NCBI GenBank assembly: GCA_963768025.1
Contig: CAVYGM010000010.1
Location: 310,001 to 374,000, forward strand
Reading direction: 5' to 3'
From: CAVYGM01 sp963768025
GTDB taxonomy: Bacteria > Bacteroidota > Bacteroidia > Cytophagales > Spirosomataceae
Length of the DNA stretch: 64,000 bases
Shown here: one piece after another, positions 25,840 through 34,922 of the stretch
Layout of the letters: each line of letters begins with the position of its first letter
Numbering within the stretch: position 1 is the stretch's first letter
Made by a program: the position numbers and the translations under genes
The notes under the pieces: generated by a model
What the model was told of the DNA's origin: nothing
What the model saw: the letters and a program-made list of their open reading frames with translations, nothing else
Databases searched by the model: none

Positions 25840-26567
25840 TATTAAGAACCGAAAATCTAGTCAAAAAATATGGCGCTCGGCTGGTAAATGACAATGTGAG
25901 CTATCAGGTAGAGCAGGGCGAAATTGTGGGATTACTCGGGCCGAATGGAGCCGGAAAAACCACCTCGTTTTACATGGCCGTTGGCCTGGTGAAGCCTAAT
26001 AGCGGTCATGTGTACCTCGACGACCGCGATATTACCAACTTGCCCATGTACAAGCGGGCCCGGCTGGGCCTGGGTTATCTGGCGCAGGAAGCATCCATAT
26101 TCCGGCAGCTGACGGTAGAGGAAAATATCAAGGCCGTGCTGGAAATGACGAATTTGTCAAAAAAGGATCAAAAAGAAAGGGTAGAATCGCTCATTGAGGA
26201 GTTTAGCCTGGATCATGTCCGCAAAAACAAAGGCATGGTGCTTTCGGGAGGCGAACGCCGCCGGACGGAGATCGCTCGCGCCTTGGCCGTCGATCCTAAG
26301 TTTATCCTGCTCGATGAGCCCTTTGCTGGGGTAGACCCCATCGCGGTGGAGGACATACAGTCCATCGTAGCCAAGCTAAAACACCGCAATATCGGTATCC
26401 TGATTACCGACCACAACGTGAACGAAACGCTCTCGATCACCGACCGTGCCTACTTGCTCTTTGAGGGAAAGATTCTGAAACAGGGCTCGGCCGAAGAACT
26501 CGCCGAAGACGAGCAAGTGCGGCGCGTGTACCTGGGCCAAAATTTTGAGTTGAAGCGGAAGGTGTAG
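25836..26567 (+). CDS. lptB: LPS export ABC transporter ATP-binding protein
   Basis: The 243-residue ATPase powers lipopolysaccharide transport to the outer membrane with LptFG. Motifs are complete: Walker A GPNGAGKTT (residues 35-43), Q-loop LAQEASIFRQLTVEEN, signature LSGGERRRTEIARAL, Walker B FILLDEPFAGVDP and the switch ITDHNVNETL. It overlaps the GNAT gene and converges on the small Cys-rich gene. Confidence 0.95.
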   Translation: MILRTENLVKKYGARLVNDNVSYQVEQGEIVGLLGPNGAGKTTSFYMAVGLVKPNSGHVYLDDRDITNLPMYKRARLGLGYLAQEASIFRQLTVEENIKAVLEMTNLSKKDQKERVESLIEEFSLDHVRKNKGMVLSGGERRRTEIARALAVDPKFILLDEPFAGVDPIAVEDIQSIVAKLKHRNIGILITDHNVNETLSITDRAYLLFEGKILKQGSAEELAEDEQVRRVYLGQNFELKRKV

Positions 26568-26575
26568 CGGGTATC

Positions 26576-26713
26576 CTAATCCTCCCGCTTGGGGCACTTC
26601 TTGCAGTACCTTCCTTTTTTCTTGTAGGCTTTGCAGCATTTTTTCAGCACGCAGTCTTCGTGCTGTACCATCGAAACCGCCCAGGGCTCTTCCTTACTCA
26701 CGTGGATCACCAT
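26576..26713 (-). CDS. Small Cys-rich protein, 45 residues
   Basis: A minus-strand frame encodes a short basic protein with DCVLKKCCKAYKKKG and YCKKCPKRED, giving five Cys, arranged C-x5-CC-x8-C-x2-C, which could bind a metal. It lies 19 bases downstream of the PepSY gene and 8 bases past lptB, so it is the probable last gene of the TonB receptor-PepSY operon. Too short to be listed by most ORF thresholds. I do not recognise the family, but the codon pattern is coding-like and the frame is clean. Confidence 0.65.
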   Translation of the reverse strand: MVIHVSKEEPWAVSMVQHEDCVLKKCCKAYKKKGRYCKKCPKRED

Positions 26714-26732
26714 AACTCTTGTTTTTTAGTTT

Positions 26733-27836
26733 TTACTCTTGAATTACCAGCTTTGCCCTAACCGGCTTTCCTACTTTTTTACGGACCGCCGCTTTCCGGG
26801 GAGCTCGGCGCTTCCAAAACCAGAGTAGAAAACCCGTTATGGGTAGCATCAGGGCTGCTAACCCGGTACAAAAGGCCAGAATTTTGCCAGGTAATCCCCA
26901 GATACGCCCTGTGTGGATTTCAAAGTCTGATTTCCAGAACTTATCCCAACCCGACTGATCGGTGTGGCGTTTTGCCACCAGTAGCTCACCAGAATACTGG
27001 TCAAATCCGAACGAACTCTCCTTGCGGAAATTGTCGGTAGCGTAGCGGATCGTTACACGCAGCAGGTCGATACTGTCCTTGGCGGGTACCACCCGGACGC
27101 TTTCGAAGGCTTCGCCCTTCCAGACACTGAGCAATGCGGTATCGGCCAGGCGCTCGGGGTGGGCCACGGGGCGCACAACCGACTTGGCGGTGTCTTTGGA
27201 AGAGGAATGCGTGGCAATGCTCAGACCCGTAATGGCTAGCAGCAGCAGAAGGGGCGCAAAGTACATCCCTCCTACTGAATGCAATTTGTAGTTGTATACC
27301 TTCGGGTTTCCGCAGTTTCGTACGGTAAAGTACTTACGCCACTGGTTCATTTTGCGGGGTACCCACAGAATGAGCCCGGAGATCAGCATCACGATAAATA
27401 CCCAGGTATTCCAGTAAATAATCTTTTTTCCGATATCTCCCAGCAGCAGCGTGCGGTGCAGGCTTAGGAGGATAAGCATAGGGTCGTTCTCGGTATTCTT
27501 TACAGAAATGACTGCGGCCGTGTAAGGGTTCAGCGTGATCAGCTGCTTGTCCTTAGTGTAGACATTGACGGCCTTGCCGGGCTCGCCGAAAAACCGGATC
27601 TGGTTTATTTTTACCTCAGGTTCAAGCTTACTGACAGCCGAGGTTACGGCCTCGACGGAGGCCCGGTGCGCACCAGGTACCGGCGTCACGTACAGCGTTT
27701 CGCGCTGCGTGGCGTAGCGGATTTCTTCCTCAAAGGCCCAGATACAGCCCGTAGTGGCCACAATGATCAGAATAAGGCCTGATGCCAGGCCGAGCCAGAG
27801 GTGTACGGGGGCTACCAGTTGCTTGATACGTTTCAT
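26733..27836 (-). CDS. PepSY-associated transmembrane protein (ferric-reductase-like)
   Basis: I use the ATG at 27836, since the longer frame only reads back through the receptor's end. The resulting 367-residue protein has four hydrophobic segments: an N-terminal one (about residues 9-29), one near the middle starting IIYWNTWVFIVMLISGLIL, one LLLLLAITGLSI, and one near the C-terminus. PepSY-type domains flank them. These proteins are commonly paired with iron TonB receptors and are thought to reduce or handle metal in the inner membrane. Its ATG overlaps the receptor's stop by one base. Confidence 0.85.
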   Translation of the reverse strand: MKRIKQLVAPVHLWLGLASGLILIIVATTGCIWAFEEEIRYATQRETLYVTPVPGAHRASVEAVTSAVSKLEPEVKINQIRFFGEPGKAVNVYTKDKQLITLNPYTAAVISVKNTENDPMLILLSLHRTLLLGDIGKKIIYWNTWVFIVMLISGLILWVPRKMNQWRKYFTVRNCGNPKVYNYKLHSVGGMYFAPLLLLLAITGLSIATHSSSKDTAKSVVRPVAHPERLADTALLSVWKGEAFESVRVVPAKDSIDLLRVTIRYATDNFRKESSFGFDQYSGELLVAKRHTDQSGWDKFWKSDFEIHTGRIWGLPGKILAFCTGLAALMLPITGFLLWFWKRRAPRKAAVRKKVGKPVRAKLVIQE

Positions 27837-30214
27837 CAGAATTTGTAGGATACGGTGAGCATGCCTCTTCTTCCGGCCCCTTTGATGTAGTCGGCATCCC
27901 GGGCCGCCCACTGTGAGATAGGGGGGAAATAGTCTGTATTAAACAAGTTCTCGATTCCCAGCGATAGGCTGGCTTGGGGGGTGAACGAATACGACCCGCT
28001 GAAATTGAACAGAGTAAAACGTTCGACGGGGCCCCGGCCGTAGGAGTATAACCCGTTAGCGTTGGCGTCAAAGCGATCGCGGCTACCCGAAATCAGGGTA
28101 TTCAGGTTTAGTGATAGGGCCGGAGTAGGTTGGATGCGTACATAGACGCTTGTCTTGGAGGGCATGATGCGGTCACCACCCAGATAGGCATCGTAGGTGT
28201 CGTCGTTGTCGCTGTCCGTTTTTCCTTCTAGGTGGGTATAGGTTCCTCCAAGAGTCAGGTAGTGGGTGGGCGATACATCTACCGTAGCCTCAAAGCCGCG
28301 GATGCGCTCCGGGGCCCGCACGATCTCGAAAACACCGCTGGCCTGCTGCCGGTAAGAAGCCCCTAGGTTGGAAACACTTTGGTAGGCAGTAAGATTGTAG
28401 TGAACGAACCTGGCCACGGTACCCGATAGGCCCGCCTCGTAGTTATTCACAATCACCGGTTCGGTTTTCAGATCGGCAATGATGCTGGTTTGGGCGGTGC
28501 GAAGAATGCGGCCCAACTCATTGATGGAGAACGACTGCGAGAAGCTCAAAAAGGGCTGGAAAGCGTCCAGAGAAGAGTACCGCAGGCCTACATTGCCCAC
28601 AAAGGCATTGTAGTTGAGATCGCCACCCGCCACAAAAATACCGCCGTTGTAGACTTTGGTAGCCGCATTATAAGTTTTGAGAGTAGTAAAGTCAGATACG
28701 CCCACCTGGATATTTTCAAAACGAGCTCCGGCCTTCAGAATTAGACCATCCAGCAGATCCAGCTTTACTTGTCCGTAGGGAGCCAGATTGGTCATGTTCA
28801 TGTTGGGGGTCCAGAAGCGGCCATCCTGTAACTTTTGGGCGGTCTGATCATTGAGCAGGTCCATCCCGTACAGCAACTCACCCTGTATGTTTTTGGCAAG
28901 GGAAAAGGGAGTGTTCAGGTTGAGCCGAATGCCTTTTTTATCCGAAACAATATTGGATTGCCCACCGCCTTCAAAATACTGTGCTTCGAAGCCATAGACG
29001 GTCCGGAAGCTCTGCGCGTACAGCACGAGTTCCAGCCCGGTACCTCCCACCAGGCGATCATGGGTATACCGCAGGGTAGCATTGTGGTTATAAGGTGTTC
29101 CCTGTGGGGTGCCGGGTACTGCGTCGGCGGCCGGTATGCCGATGGTGGGCGTTTGACCGTATTTTCCTACCTGCTCCACGTAGTCCAGGTCAGACTTGGC
29201 GGCGAAGTAGTTGTACATGGCCTCTACCCGCTGCTTGCCCGAAATGGTGTACCCTACTTTACTCAGCAGGTTGTAGTTGTTCATTTTTCCGATGTTGTAA
29301 AAAGGCGAAACCGCCACCCCCGCGGCATCCCGGATCAGGCCGGTATGCTCGTAGGTACCATTGAATACATAGTCGACCTTGTCGGTACGACCCGAAAACT
29401 GCTGGCTCAACCGGTAGCCCAATGTCTCCTGGTTGTTACTGGTAAGCCCGCTGGTGAGGCCGGCCCAGGTTTGGCCCGAGAAAGCCTGGCTGCCTTCAGG
29501 GCGTTTGGTAATGTAATTGATGATACCACCATCGGCGCCATTTCCGTAGATCGACGTAGCGCCTTTGATGACTTCGATGCGCTCGATGGCCGAGGGATCA
29601 ATGGTGCGGAGATCGCGTCCTCCGTTTCGCAGCGGTGTGGACTGTGGAATTCCGTCAATGAGTACCAGTACCTGCCGACCCCGCAGGGTCTGGCCCGTAT
29701 TGGACGAGCGGCCCGTAGAAATCCCTAGGCCGGGTACGGTGTATTGCAGCACGTTGGTGATGTCGGCGTTCATGGCTACCTGCTCCTGAATCTGCCGCCG
29801 GTTGACGATCGTCATGGCCGAGGGTACCTCGCTGACGCTTTCGGGGCGGCGGCTGGCGGTAATGACCACTTCGTTGAGCTGGTCTGCCACTGGGTTCAGG
29901 ACCATATCCACGCGACTCACCTGACCTGCCGTTACACGAATGCTTCTTTCCATCTTGCCGAAACCAAGGGCCGAAACGGCCAATGTATAGCTTCCTGCTT
30001 CCAGGCCGGCAATTTCAAAACTTCCCTCCGAATCAGTAATAGCGCCTTTCGGGCTGTTTTTTAGAGACACCGAAGCCGAGATCAAGGATTCTCCTTCGGT
30101 AGACATGACCCTTCCTTTTATACTTCCGTAGTCTGCCTGAGCATCCGCTAGCCTGGGAAGGCATATCAATCCATTCAGCAATGCCAGTGAAAATAGATAA
30201 ATAAAAGTTTTCAT
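27836..30214 (-). CDS. TonB-dependent receptor, siderophore/iron type
   Basis: The 792-residue protein has a signal peptide, an N-terminal carboxypeptidase-like regulatory domain (about residues 30-110, GSIKGRVMSTEGESLISASV), a plug domain (VITASRRPESVSEVPSAMTIV, GVSTGRSS-type glycines, QTLRGRQVLVLIDGIP, IERIEVIKGATSIYGNGADGG) and a barrel ending LTVSYKF. The overall form and the coupled PepSY gene fit ferric-siderophore uptake (FecA/FhuA-like). A Fur-like palindrome lies 84 bases upstream. The exact ligand cannot be read. Confidence 0.9.
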   Translation of the reverse strand: MKTFIYLFSLALLNGLICLPRLADAQADYGSIKGRVMSTEGESLISASVSLKNSPKGAITDSEGSFEIAGLEAGSYTLAVSALGFGKMERSIRVTAGQVSRVDMVLNPVADQLNEVVITASRRPESVSEVPSAMTIVNRRQIQEQVAMNADITNVLQYTVPGLGISTGRSSNTGQTLRGRQVLVLIDGIPQSTPLRNGGRDLRTIDPSAIERIEVIKGATSIYGNGADGGIINYITKRPEGSQAFSGQTWAGLTSGLTSNNQETLGYRLSQQFSGRTDKVDYVFNGTYEHTGLIRDAAGVAVSPFYNIGKMNNYNLLSKVGYTISGKQRVEAMYNYFAAKSDLDYVEQVGKYGQTPTIGIPAADAVPGTPQGTPYNHNATLRYTHDRLVGGTGLELVLYAQSFRTVYGFEAQYFEGGGQSNIVSDKKGIRLNLNTPFSLAKNIQGELLYGMDLLNDQTAQKLQDGRFWTPNMNMTNLAPYGQVKLDLLDGLILKAGARFENIQVGVSDFTTLKTYNAATKVYNGGIFVAGGDLNYNAFVGNVGLRYSSLDAFQPFLSFSQSFSINELGRILRTAQTSIIADLKTEPVIVNNYEAGLSGTVARFVHYNLTAYQSVSNLGASYRQQASGVFEIVRAPERIRGFEATVDVSPTHYLTLGGTYTHLEGKTDSDNDDTYDAYLGGDRIMPSKTSVYVRIQPTPALSLNLNTLISGSRDRFDANANGLYSYGRGPVERFTLFNFSGSYSFTPQASLSLGIENLFNTDYFPPISQWAARDADYIKGAGRRGMLTVSYKF

Positions 30215-30297
30215 ATCCTTTAAACAGTAATAAGACTAATTATAAATAAGGACGTAAAACTACTGACTGCTCTTCTGGATAGCAAGAAAAAATCTAA

Positions 30298-30320
30298 TTG
30301 TTTTGAATTAATCTAAATAA
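30298..30320. promoter_or_regulatory. Fur-like palindromic operator
   Basis: The 23-bp TTGTTTTGAATTAATCTAAA... element is an imperfect inverted repeat centred near 30309: the minus-strand reading begins TTATTTAGATTAATTC. It lies upstream of the iron-type receptor. It matches the general look of Fur boxes in Bacteroidota (TTTAGATT halves). Family context supports it, but no other copy in the window tests it. Confidence 0.5.
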
Positions 30321-30372
30321 GATACATATCAATGGAGCCTTAAGAAATCCGCTCAGGCGCCCCTTCGAACAT

Positions 30373-30400
30373 AAAAAAGCCCGGAGGGATGCCTCCGGGT
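30373..30400 (-). terminator. Terminator of the secreted-protein gene
   Basis: CCCGGAGG and CCTCCGGG form an 8-bp GC stem around GATG; on the minus strand it is followed by CTTTTTT. It ends transcription of the gene at 30430-31146. Confidence 0.85.
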
Positions 30401-30429
30401 TTGATTTATGACTGCTAGATTGCCAAGGG

Positions 30430-31146
30430 CTACTTCTTGTCAATCTTCTCCCAGACTTCGTGAATAGGAGCTCCCTGACTGCTTTTGCCGGCGTGATCCC
30501 ACTTGCCGTCTTTTAAGGCCCAATTGAAAGATAAGTCCGCCCCAACCCGGTTATTGTCCCGCGAGAAAAACTCAATATGTTCGGTATATATACCATCTTT
30601 TATTGCATAAGTACCCCCGCCCGTTCCGTAAAAACCCTTCACGGCCGGATCAATGGCCGCCCACTGAAAGCGGGTGCCCGAAAGTATTTTTAATGTTTTG
30701 CGGGTACCACGTTGGTGAATGCTTGCGATTTCGCCGTTTTGCCCCGCCCGCCCGGTGATATGCCAGGTACCGGCCATAGGTACATCGCCCGCGTCGTCAA
30801 CCAGTGACCACACCAAATCTTCATCCTCATGCTTCATGGAAAGAATGGTGCCCTTGCGCTCAATGGTATACTCCATGGATTGGTTGATAGCGGTAGTGTC
30901 GGCGCTGTTAAATTCAGTGGTATAAACCATTTTTCCGTCCTTCAAAGTAAACGGCCCGCCTTCGGTGCGGTCAAAGTATTTAGTAAGCAAGCCATAAGAA
31001 GCTATCATCATATAGTCGTCGGCTATAATCATAATAGCCGTGCTGTTATTAGGCTGTTGAGATTTCCAGGCTCCTTTGATGGATTGGGCCTGGCAGTAGG
31101 AGCCGAACAGGAGCAGGCCAAGAGTAAAACGTATGTATTTTTTCAT
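30430..31146 (-). CDS. Secreted protein with two lipocalin-like repeats
   Basis: The start is placed at the ATG at 31146, which gives a signal peptide ending SYCQA; the frame itself opens 22 codons earlier. The mature protein of about 218 residues contains two similar beta-rich halves, each starting around GAWKSQ / GTWHITG and ending with a WSLVDDAG / WEKIDKK-like strand. This type is annotated generically in Bacteroidota as secreted or membrane protein. No catalytic motif is seen. Confidence 0.7.
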   Translation of the reverse strand: MKKYIRFTLGLLLFGSYCQAQSIKGAWKSQQPNNSTAIMIIADDYMMIASYGLLTKYFDRTEGGPFTLKDGKMVYTTEFNSADTTAINQSMEYTIERKGTILSMKHEDEDLVWSLVDDAGDVPMAGTWHITGRAGQNGEIASIHQRGTRKTLKILSGTRFQWAAIDPAVKGFYGTGGGTYAIKDGIYTEHIEFFSRDNNRVGADLSFNWALKDGKWDHAGKSSQGAPIHEVWEKIDKK

Positions 31147-31234
31147 TTCAAACATGATTAAGGGTACTGCTTTGTTGAAAACGTATTTACTCAAAAACTG
31201 TTCCACCACCATAGTTTCGGTGATCTGTTCCTTC

Positions 31235-32962
31235 CTATTTCGTGCTCCTCAGCACCTTGTTGAGTTCTTCCTGCATGGCAGGGCGACGCGGATTTTGCTC
31301 TTTAAGCGCAATAACCAGTTGATCAATTGCCTCCCCGCTGCCGGATATTTCTTTTTTAACGAGCTTCATCTGATTGGCTAGATTAGCATAATCAGGTCGG
31401 GTGGAAACCCGTTTTCCCCAACTATCGAGCAGGGGCAGGTATAGGGCGAGAAGTTCTTTGGGATAAAGTTTACCGAGATACGGAAGCACCACATTCAATG
31501 CCTCCAATTTGGGTTCCTTTTGTACAGATTCCAGAAGTTGGGGCCACTTCTTTTCTTCAATGAAAATAGGCGAGAGCACTCGAAAAAGTTCAGATTCTGT
31601 GCCTGACCAAAACCCTTGCTTGGGCCTGTTTTTTATATCCTTTCTAGCCTTTTGAATGTGAGCTTCTATCTCCTTTTCCCACTCTGCGGTCGGAAACGTC
31701 TTTTTCCATTGGCGGTAGTAGCTCAGATTGAATACCCGGTCAAACGCGAATTTTTTGGCCAGTAACCGAATTTGTGAAGTATCATTTTCAAGTTCAGCAA
31801 TAGTCATCAACTGCTTTTCCCAGTTATTCGCCGCACCGAAATGATTCACGCGCTCGGCTACCAAAATTCCCTCTCGAATCAGGGATTTGGCTTTTTCATA
31901 GTCTTTCTGGTTCATTGCACTATCTACCACACCTTGACGAATCTGAGGGATGTCCATATTGGCCTCAATTTCCCTGTTTACAGCTTCTGTTCGGCCAATG
32001 CTGCGCAGGAAGTTTATTCTGGTTGCCTTTAGGGATTCTTTCAAATAGCTACTTGCATTTCGCTCTATTCTATCCAGCGCAGTCAAATACATATCAGGAT
32101 CGCCCAGCGCCAGGGCCACTTTGGGTATAATCCCCAATAGTTCATGTCCACCGTCTCCGTAGCTAAAATACGCCTGATTTTGCAGCTCCTTGGCCAGAAA
32201 TTCGAGTAGTTCTTCTTTGAGTTCCAGGCTTGCTTCAGAAGTGGCTATGGCATCCAGAAGCTGAGCAATGTCGTAGAATACCCCTCCTAGCTCACCCGCC
32301 GAGTCGTCGGCTTCCTCGTACGCATTCCTTAGTTCCACTAGTAGTACCTGTCCTACCGTGAGGGCATCCTTAAAATTGTCGTTTGAGGCGTATTGATATC
32401 CCATTTGCACAAGTTTGTCCAACTCCCGGCTTACTTTCCGGGCCTCGTTGTAGCCAATATAGCCCCGATCGGAATGAGTCCGGAAGATCTTGTTGATCAG
32501 ATCGGTATATTTCTTTCTGACGTCAATGCGGTCGTCTTTTTCAGCAAAATGCAGTTCGAATTTTTGACTGAATGTTTTGTCAGAAGCAGCGTATTCCAAA
32601 ATAAAACTTTGCAGCTCTTTCAAACTGATCTTATCCAGCAGGGATTCTAGCGTCAGTTTTTTGGTTTTCTTCGGAGTTGAAGTAGTTTGGTTTTTTTTAA
32701 TTTCTTTACGCAGCTCGTAAAGTACCGCTACCAGGTGCTTGCACTCCCCACCATCGTAGGGGCAATCGCAGTCATATTCCTTAACAGTGCGTCCTTCCAG
32801 CAAAATTTCCAACTGGTAAGTATCTGATCCTTCTACCTCCGCCTCCCAGGATCCCGTGTCAACTTCTTCAAAACAAGTAACTGCACCGTTTTGGAAATAG
32901 CCTTTCCCTCGTTTGACTATTTCGGAACTTATTGTTTCTTCAAAATTATCAAGGGTAATCAT
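31235..32962 (-). CDS. SWIM zinc finger protein
   Basis: I use the ATG at 32962 because the first 46 codons of the longer frame have no protein-like content. The 575-residue product has a SWIM zinc finger at about residues 65-76 (Cys65, Cys67, Cys74, His76, CDCPYDGGECKH) and then a long helical region without obvious motif, ending in a basic helix. SWIM fingers bind DNA or protein. The family member role is unknown. It is followed downstream by the gene at 30430 with an 88-base gap. Confidence 0.82.
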   Translation of the reverse strand: MITLDNFEETISSEIVKRGKGYFQNGAVTCFEEVDTGSWEAEVEGSDTYQLEILLEGRTVKEYDCDCPYDGGECKHLVAVLYELRKEIKKNQTTSTPKKTKKLTLESLLDKISLKELQSFILEYAASDKTFSQKFELHFAEKDDRIDVRKKYTDLINKIFRTHSDRGYIGYNEARKVSRELDKLVQMGYQYASNDNFKDALTVGQVLLVELRNAYEEADDSAGELGGVFYDIAQLLDAIATSEASLELKEELLEFLAKELQNQAYFSYGDGGHELLGIIPKVALALGDPDMYLTALDRIERNASSYLKESLKATRINFLRSIGRTEAVNREIEANMDIPQIRQGVVDSAMNQKDYEKAKSLIREGILVAERVNHFGAANNWEKQLMTIAELENDTSQIRLLAKKFAFDRVFNLSYYRQWKKTFPTAEWEKEIEAHIQKARKDIKNRPKQGFWSGTESELFRVLSPIFIEEKKWPQLLESVQKEPKLEALNVVLPYLGKLYPKELLALYLPLLDSWGKRVSTRPDYANLANQMKLVKKEISGSGEAIDQLVIALKEQNPRRPAMQEELNKVLRSTK

Positions 32963-33017
32963 ACATCTTGTGCTAAATGGCAAGTTAGTGGTACCGAAGT
33001 TACCAACTATCCGCCAT

Positions 33018-33404
33018 TCACTGGCACACCTCCCCCAGTTTTTTCTCCACGGCGGCATCAAACTGCTGCCGCTCCTCCACGGTTTTGTAATGAACAGCAA
33101 ACAGACTGTCCATGCTACGGGTAAGGCGTTCGGCTAGTTCACCCGTGCGGATGGTCAGCGTTGTTTTGATCGAATCCTCTTCCTGTTTCTGTACGTTGGT
33201 CAGTGGAATGTTGAGCTTCGTCAATGAATCGTTCCGGAAACGTAGGGCGTTGGCTATACTGAACCGCTCTTCTTTCAGTCGTCGGGCTTCGCATTGGAGT
33301 TCCGTCATCAGGCGTACGTCATTCTCATAAACGGTTTTTTCCTGACAACATAGTAGCACCCCACCCATAAGCAGGGAAAGACAAAAGATAGAATAGGATT
33401 TCAT
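33018..33404 (-). CDS. Small lipoprotein of unknown function
   Basis: The 128-residue protein has a lipoprotein signal (VLLCC, Cys19/20) and a mostly helical, charged mature part with coiled-coil character (ARRLKEERFSIANALRFRND). It lies between the haloperoxidase gene (23 bases upstream) and the SWIM gene on the same strand. I do not recognise a family. Confidence 0.65.
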   Translation of the reverse strand: MKSYSIFCLSLLMGGVLLCCQEKTVYENDVRLMTELQCEARRLKEERFSIANALRFRNDSLTKLNIPLTNVQKQEEDSIKTTLTIRTGELAERLTRSMDSLFAVHYKTVEERQQFDAAVEKKLGEVCQ

Positions 33405-33427
33405 TCAAAAAGGTAGTTTCCGGATTG

Positions 33428-34795
33428 CTACTTGATGTTGGTTGGCCATTTGAGAGCCGTAATGACATTATCCCCAATCGCCCTGCCCATCTGCAAGCCC
33501 CGCTGATTGTCCATGTCGTAGTGAATACCGCCATACAGTCGCGAATTGGCGCACTCTTCGGCAGCCTGCCTGAAAGAGGTGAACTTCCGTACCGAAAATC
33601 CGTGCTGCACCTGCGAGCGATCCGTAAAGGGATATACGCCGTCGCCGTTCGTAAACAGTTTTGTAAAAATACGCTCACCCACCGCTGCTTCCGTAGCATG
33701 CCCGGAGGTGTAGGCAGGAAAGGGCGGGGTGCCGATTACGGTTTTAAACGTGGGGTCAATGTACTTTTGAATGTAGGAAACGGGCCGGATCAGGTTGTAA
33801 TCGTACTTTACTTTCCAACAAGTAATGAAGGCGTCGTTTTCGGCTACGCCCAGCATGGCGTAGGCTACGGCTGCTTTTTCGAGGGAGGCCCCGGTTTCTT
33901 CTAAGAGCTGGGTTAGGATATTGAAGGTATGGCCCGTAGGCGTGCAGGTAGCAAAGGGATCATCCGCCCAGAAGCGGGCGATTTCCTGTTGCTCGGCCGT
34001 GCCGTTTTTGACCACCTGATGTACTTGCTGAGCGGCTTTATAAAAGTCAGACTGCGGGCTGGTTGAGAAGGTGATAGGCTTGGGAGGAAGGGCAAAAGCC
34101 ATATTGGAAGCCATCAAAGGGCGGCAGTTTTTCCAGAGAGGGCTGAGAGGAGTCAGGTTATTAGCATCGGTAGGTACCCATTGATCCACGCCGGTGGGCG
34201 TTGTGTAAGGTTTTGAGAAAGGATTCAGGTAGGATTCGTGCCCTCCGTCGGTTTTTGCATAGGCATATATTCCTGAAGCAATTTCCTTGCCGAGTTGAGC
34301 CGACAGATCGGCTACCGCCTTGCTAGCCGCAGTTTGACCCAGTTGGGTCAGGTAATCCTGCTCCTTTTGGTTGATGAGGGTTCGGTTGGCCTGGCTCAGG
34401 TTCTTATCAAACATCAGGCGCATGATCTCGGCAATGGCCGCATTGGCCACTATGCCCCAGTGGTACTGAATACTCAGGGCGTCAGCCTGCGGTAGCATCG
34501 CCGCCGTGAGGCCGTTCACTTGTCCAGCCAGCGACTGGGCACCCGGAATACCCCGGTATACTGCCTCATAAGCCGTAATACCTGTATATCCAAAGGCACG
34601 GGCAGCCTGCGGCGGAAGAAAACCGGGTGTCGCTTTTACTAGGCGGCATTCCAGCTTGAACCAATCGTGCAAGAAACTTGCAGGATAGTTGGATGCCACA
34701 TTTGCCTCAGGTGGAGTAGTCGGGGCAACCTCGTTCGTATTGGTACAACCGGAAATAATAGCAAATAGTGTGAGTACGTATAGTATTTTTTTCAT
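33428..34795 (-). CDS. Vanadium-dependent haloperoxidase-like (PAP2 superfamily) lipoprotein
   Basis: The 455-residue protein has a lipoprotein signal (ISGC, Cys17). The C-terminal part contains the vanadate/phosphate site motifs: FDKALRPVSYIQKY region, PAYTSGHATEAAVG (PSGH-type motif) and the YGGIHYDMDNQRG histidine block. Homologues are annotated as vanadium-dependent haloperoxidase or PAP2 phosphatase and the sequence alone does not decide between the activities. An internal AT-rich promoter-like TATATTTG lies 67 bases upstream. Confidence 0.85.
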   Translation of the reverse strand: MKKILYVLTLFAIISGCTNTNEVAPTTPPEANVASNYPASFLHDWFKLECRLVKATPGFLPPQAARAFGYTGITAYEAVYRGIPGAQSLAGQVNGLTAAMLPQADALSIQYHWGIVANAAIAEIMRLMFDKNLSQANRTLINQKEQDYLTQLGQTAASKAVADLSAQLGKEIASGIYAYAKTDGGHESYLNPFSKPYTTPTGVDQWVPTDANNLTPLSPLWKNCRPLMASNMAFALPPKPITFSTSPQSDFYKAAQQVHQVVKNGTAEQQEIARFWADDPFATCTPTGHTFNILTQLLEETGASLEKAAVAYAMLGVAENDAFITCWKVKYDYNLIRPVSYIQKYIDPTFKTVIGTPPFPAYTSGHATEAAVGERIFTKLFTNGDGVYPFTDRSQVQHGFSVRKFTSFRQAAEECANSRLYGGIHYDMDNQRGLQMGRAIGDNVITALKWPTNIK

Positions 34796-34861
34796 AGTAG
34801 GGAAAATCTGGTAATAGGCTTAAAATAAGGCAATAACTATACCAAATTTAACAAATTTTCT

Positions 34862-34869
34862 CAAATATA
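34862..34869 (-). promoter_or_regulatory. Promoter of the haloperoxidase gene
   Basis: TATATTTG on the minus strand matches TAnnTTTG, about 70 bases upstream of the start codon. The minus-33 is only partial (TTTACG). Confidence 0.45.
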
Positions 34870-34922
34870 ATCCGGTTAGTTACTATACGTAAAGAGAAGC
34901 TTGCTATTCCCTTTGACCGGAG

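Noticed and set aside
28835..29728. 297-residue open frame on the plus strand
   Set aside because: It is antisense to the TonB receptor, whose plug and barrel motifs are continuous on the other strand.
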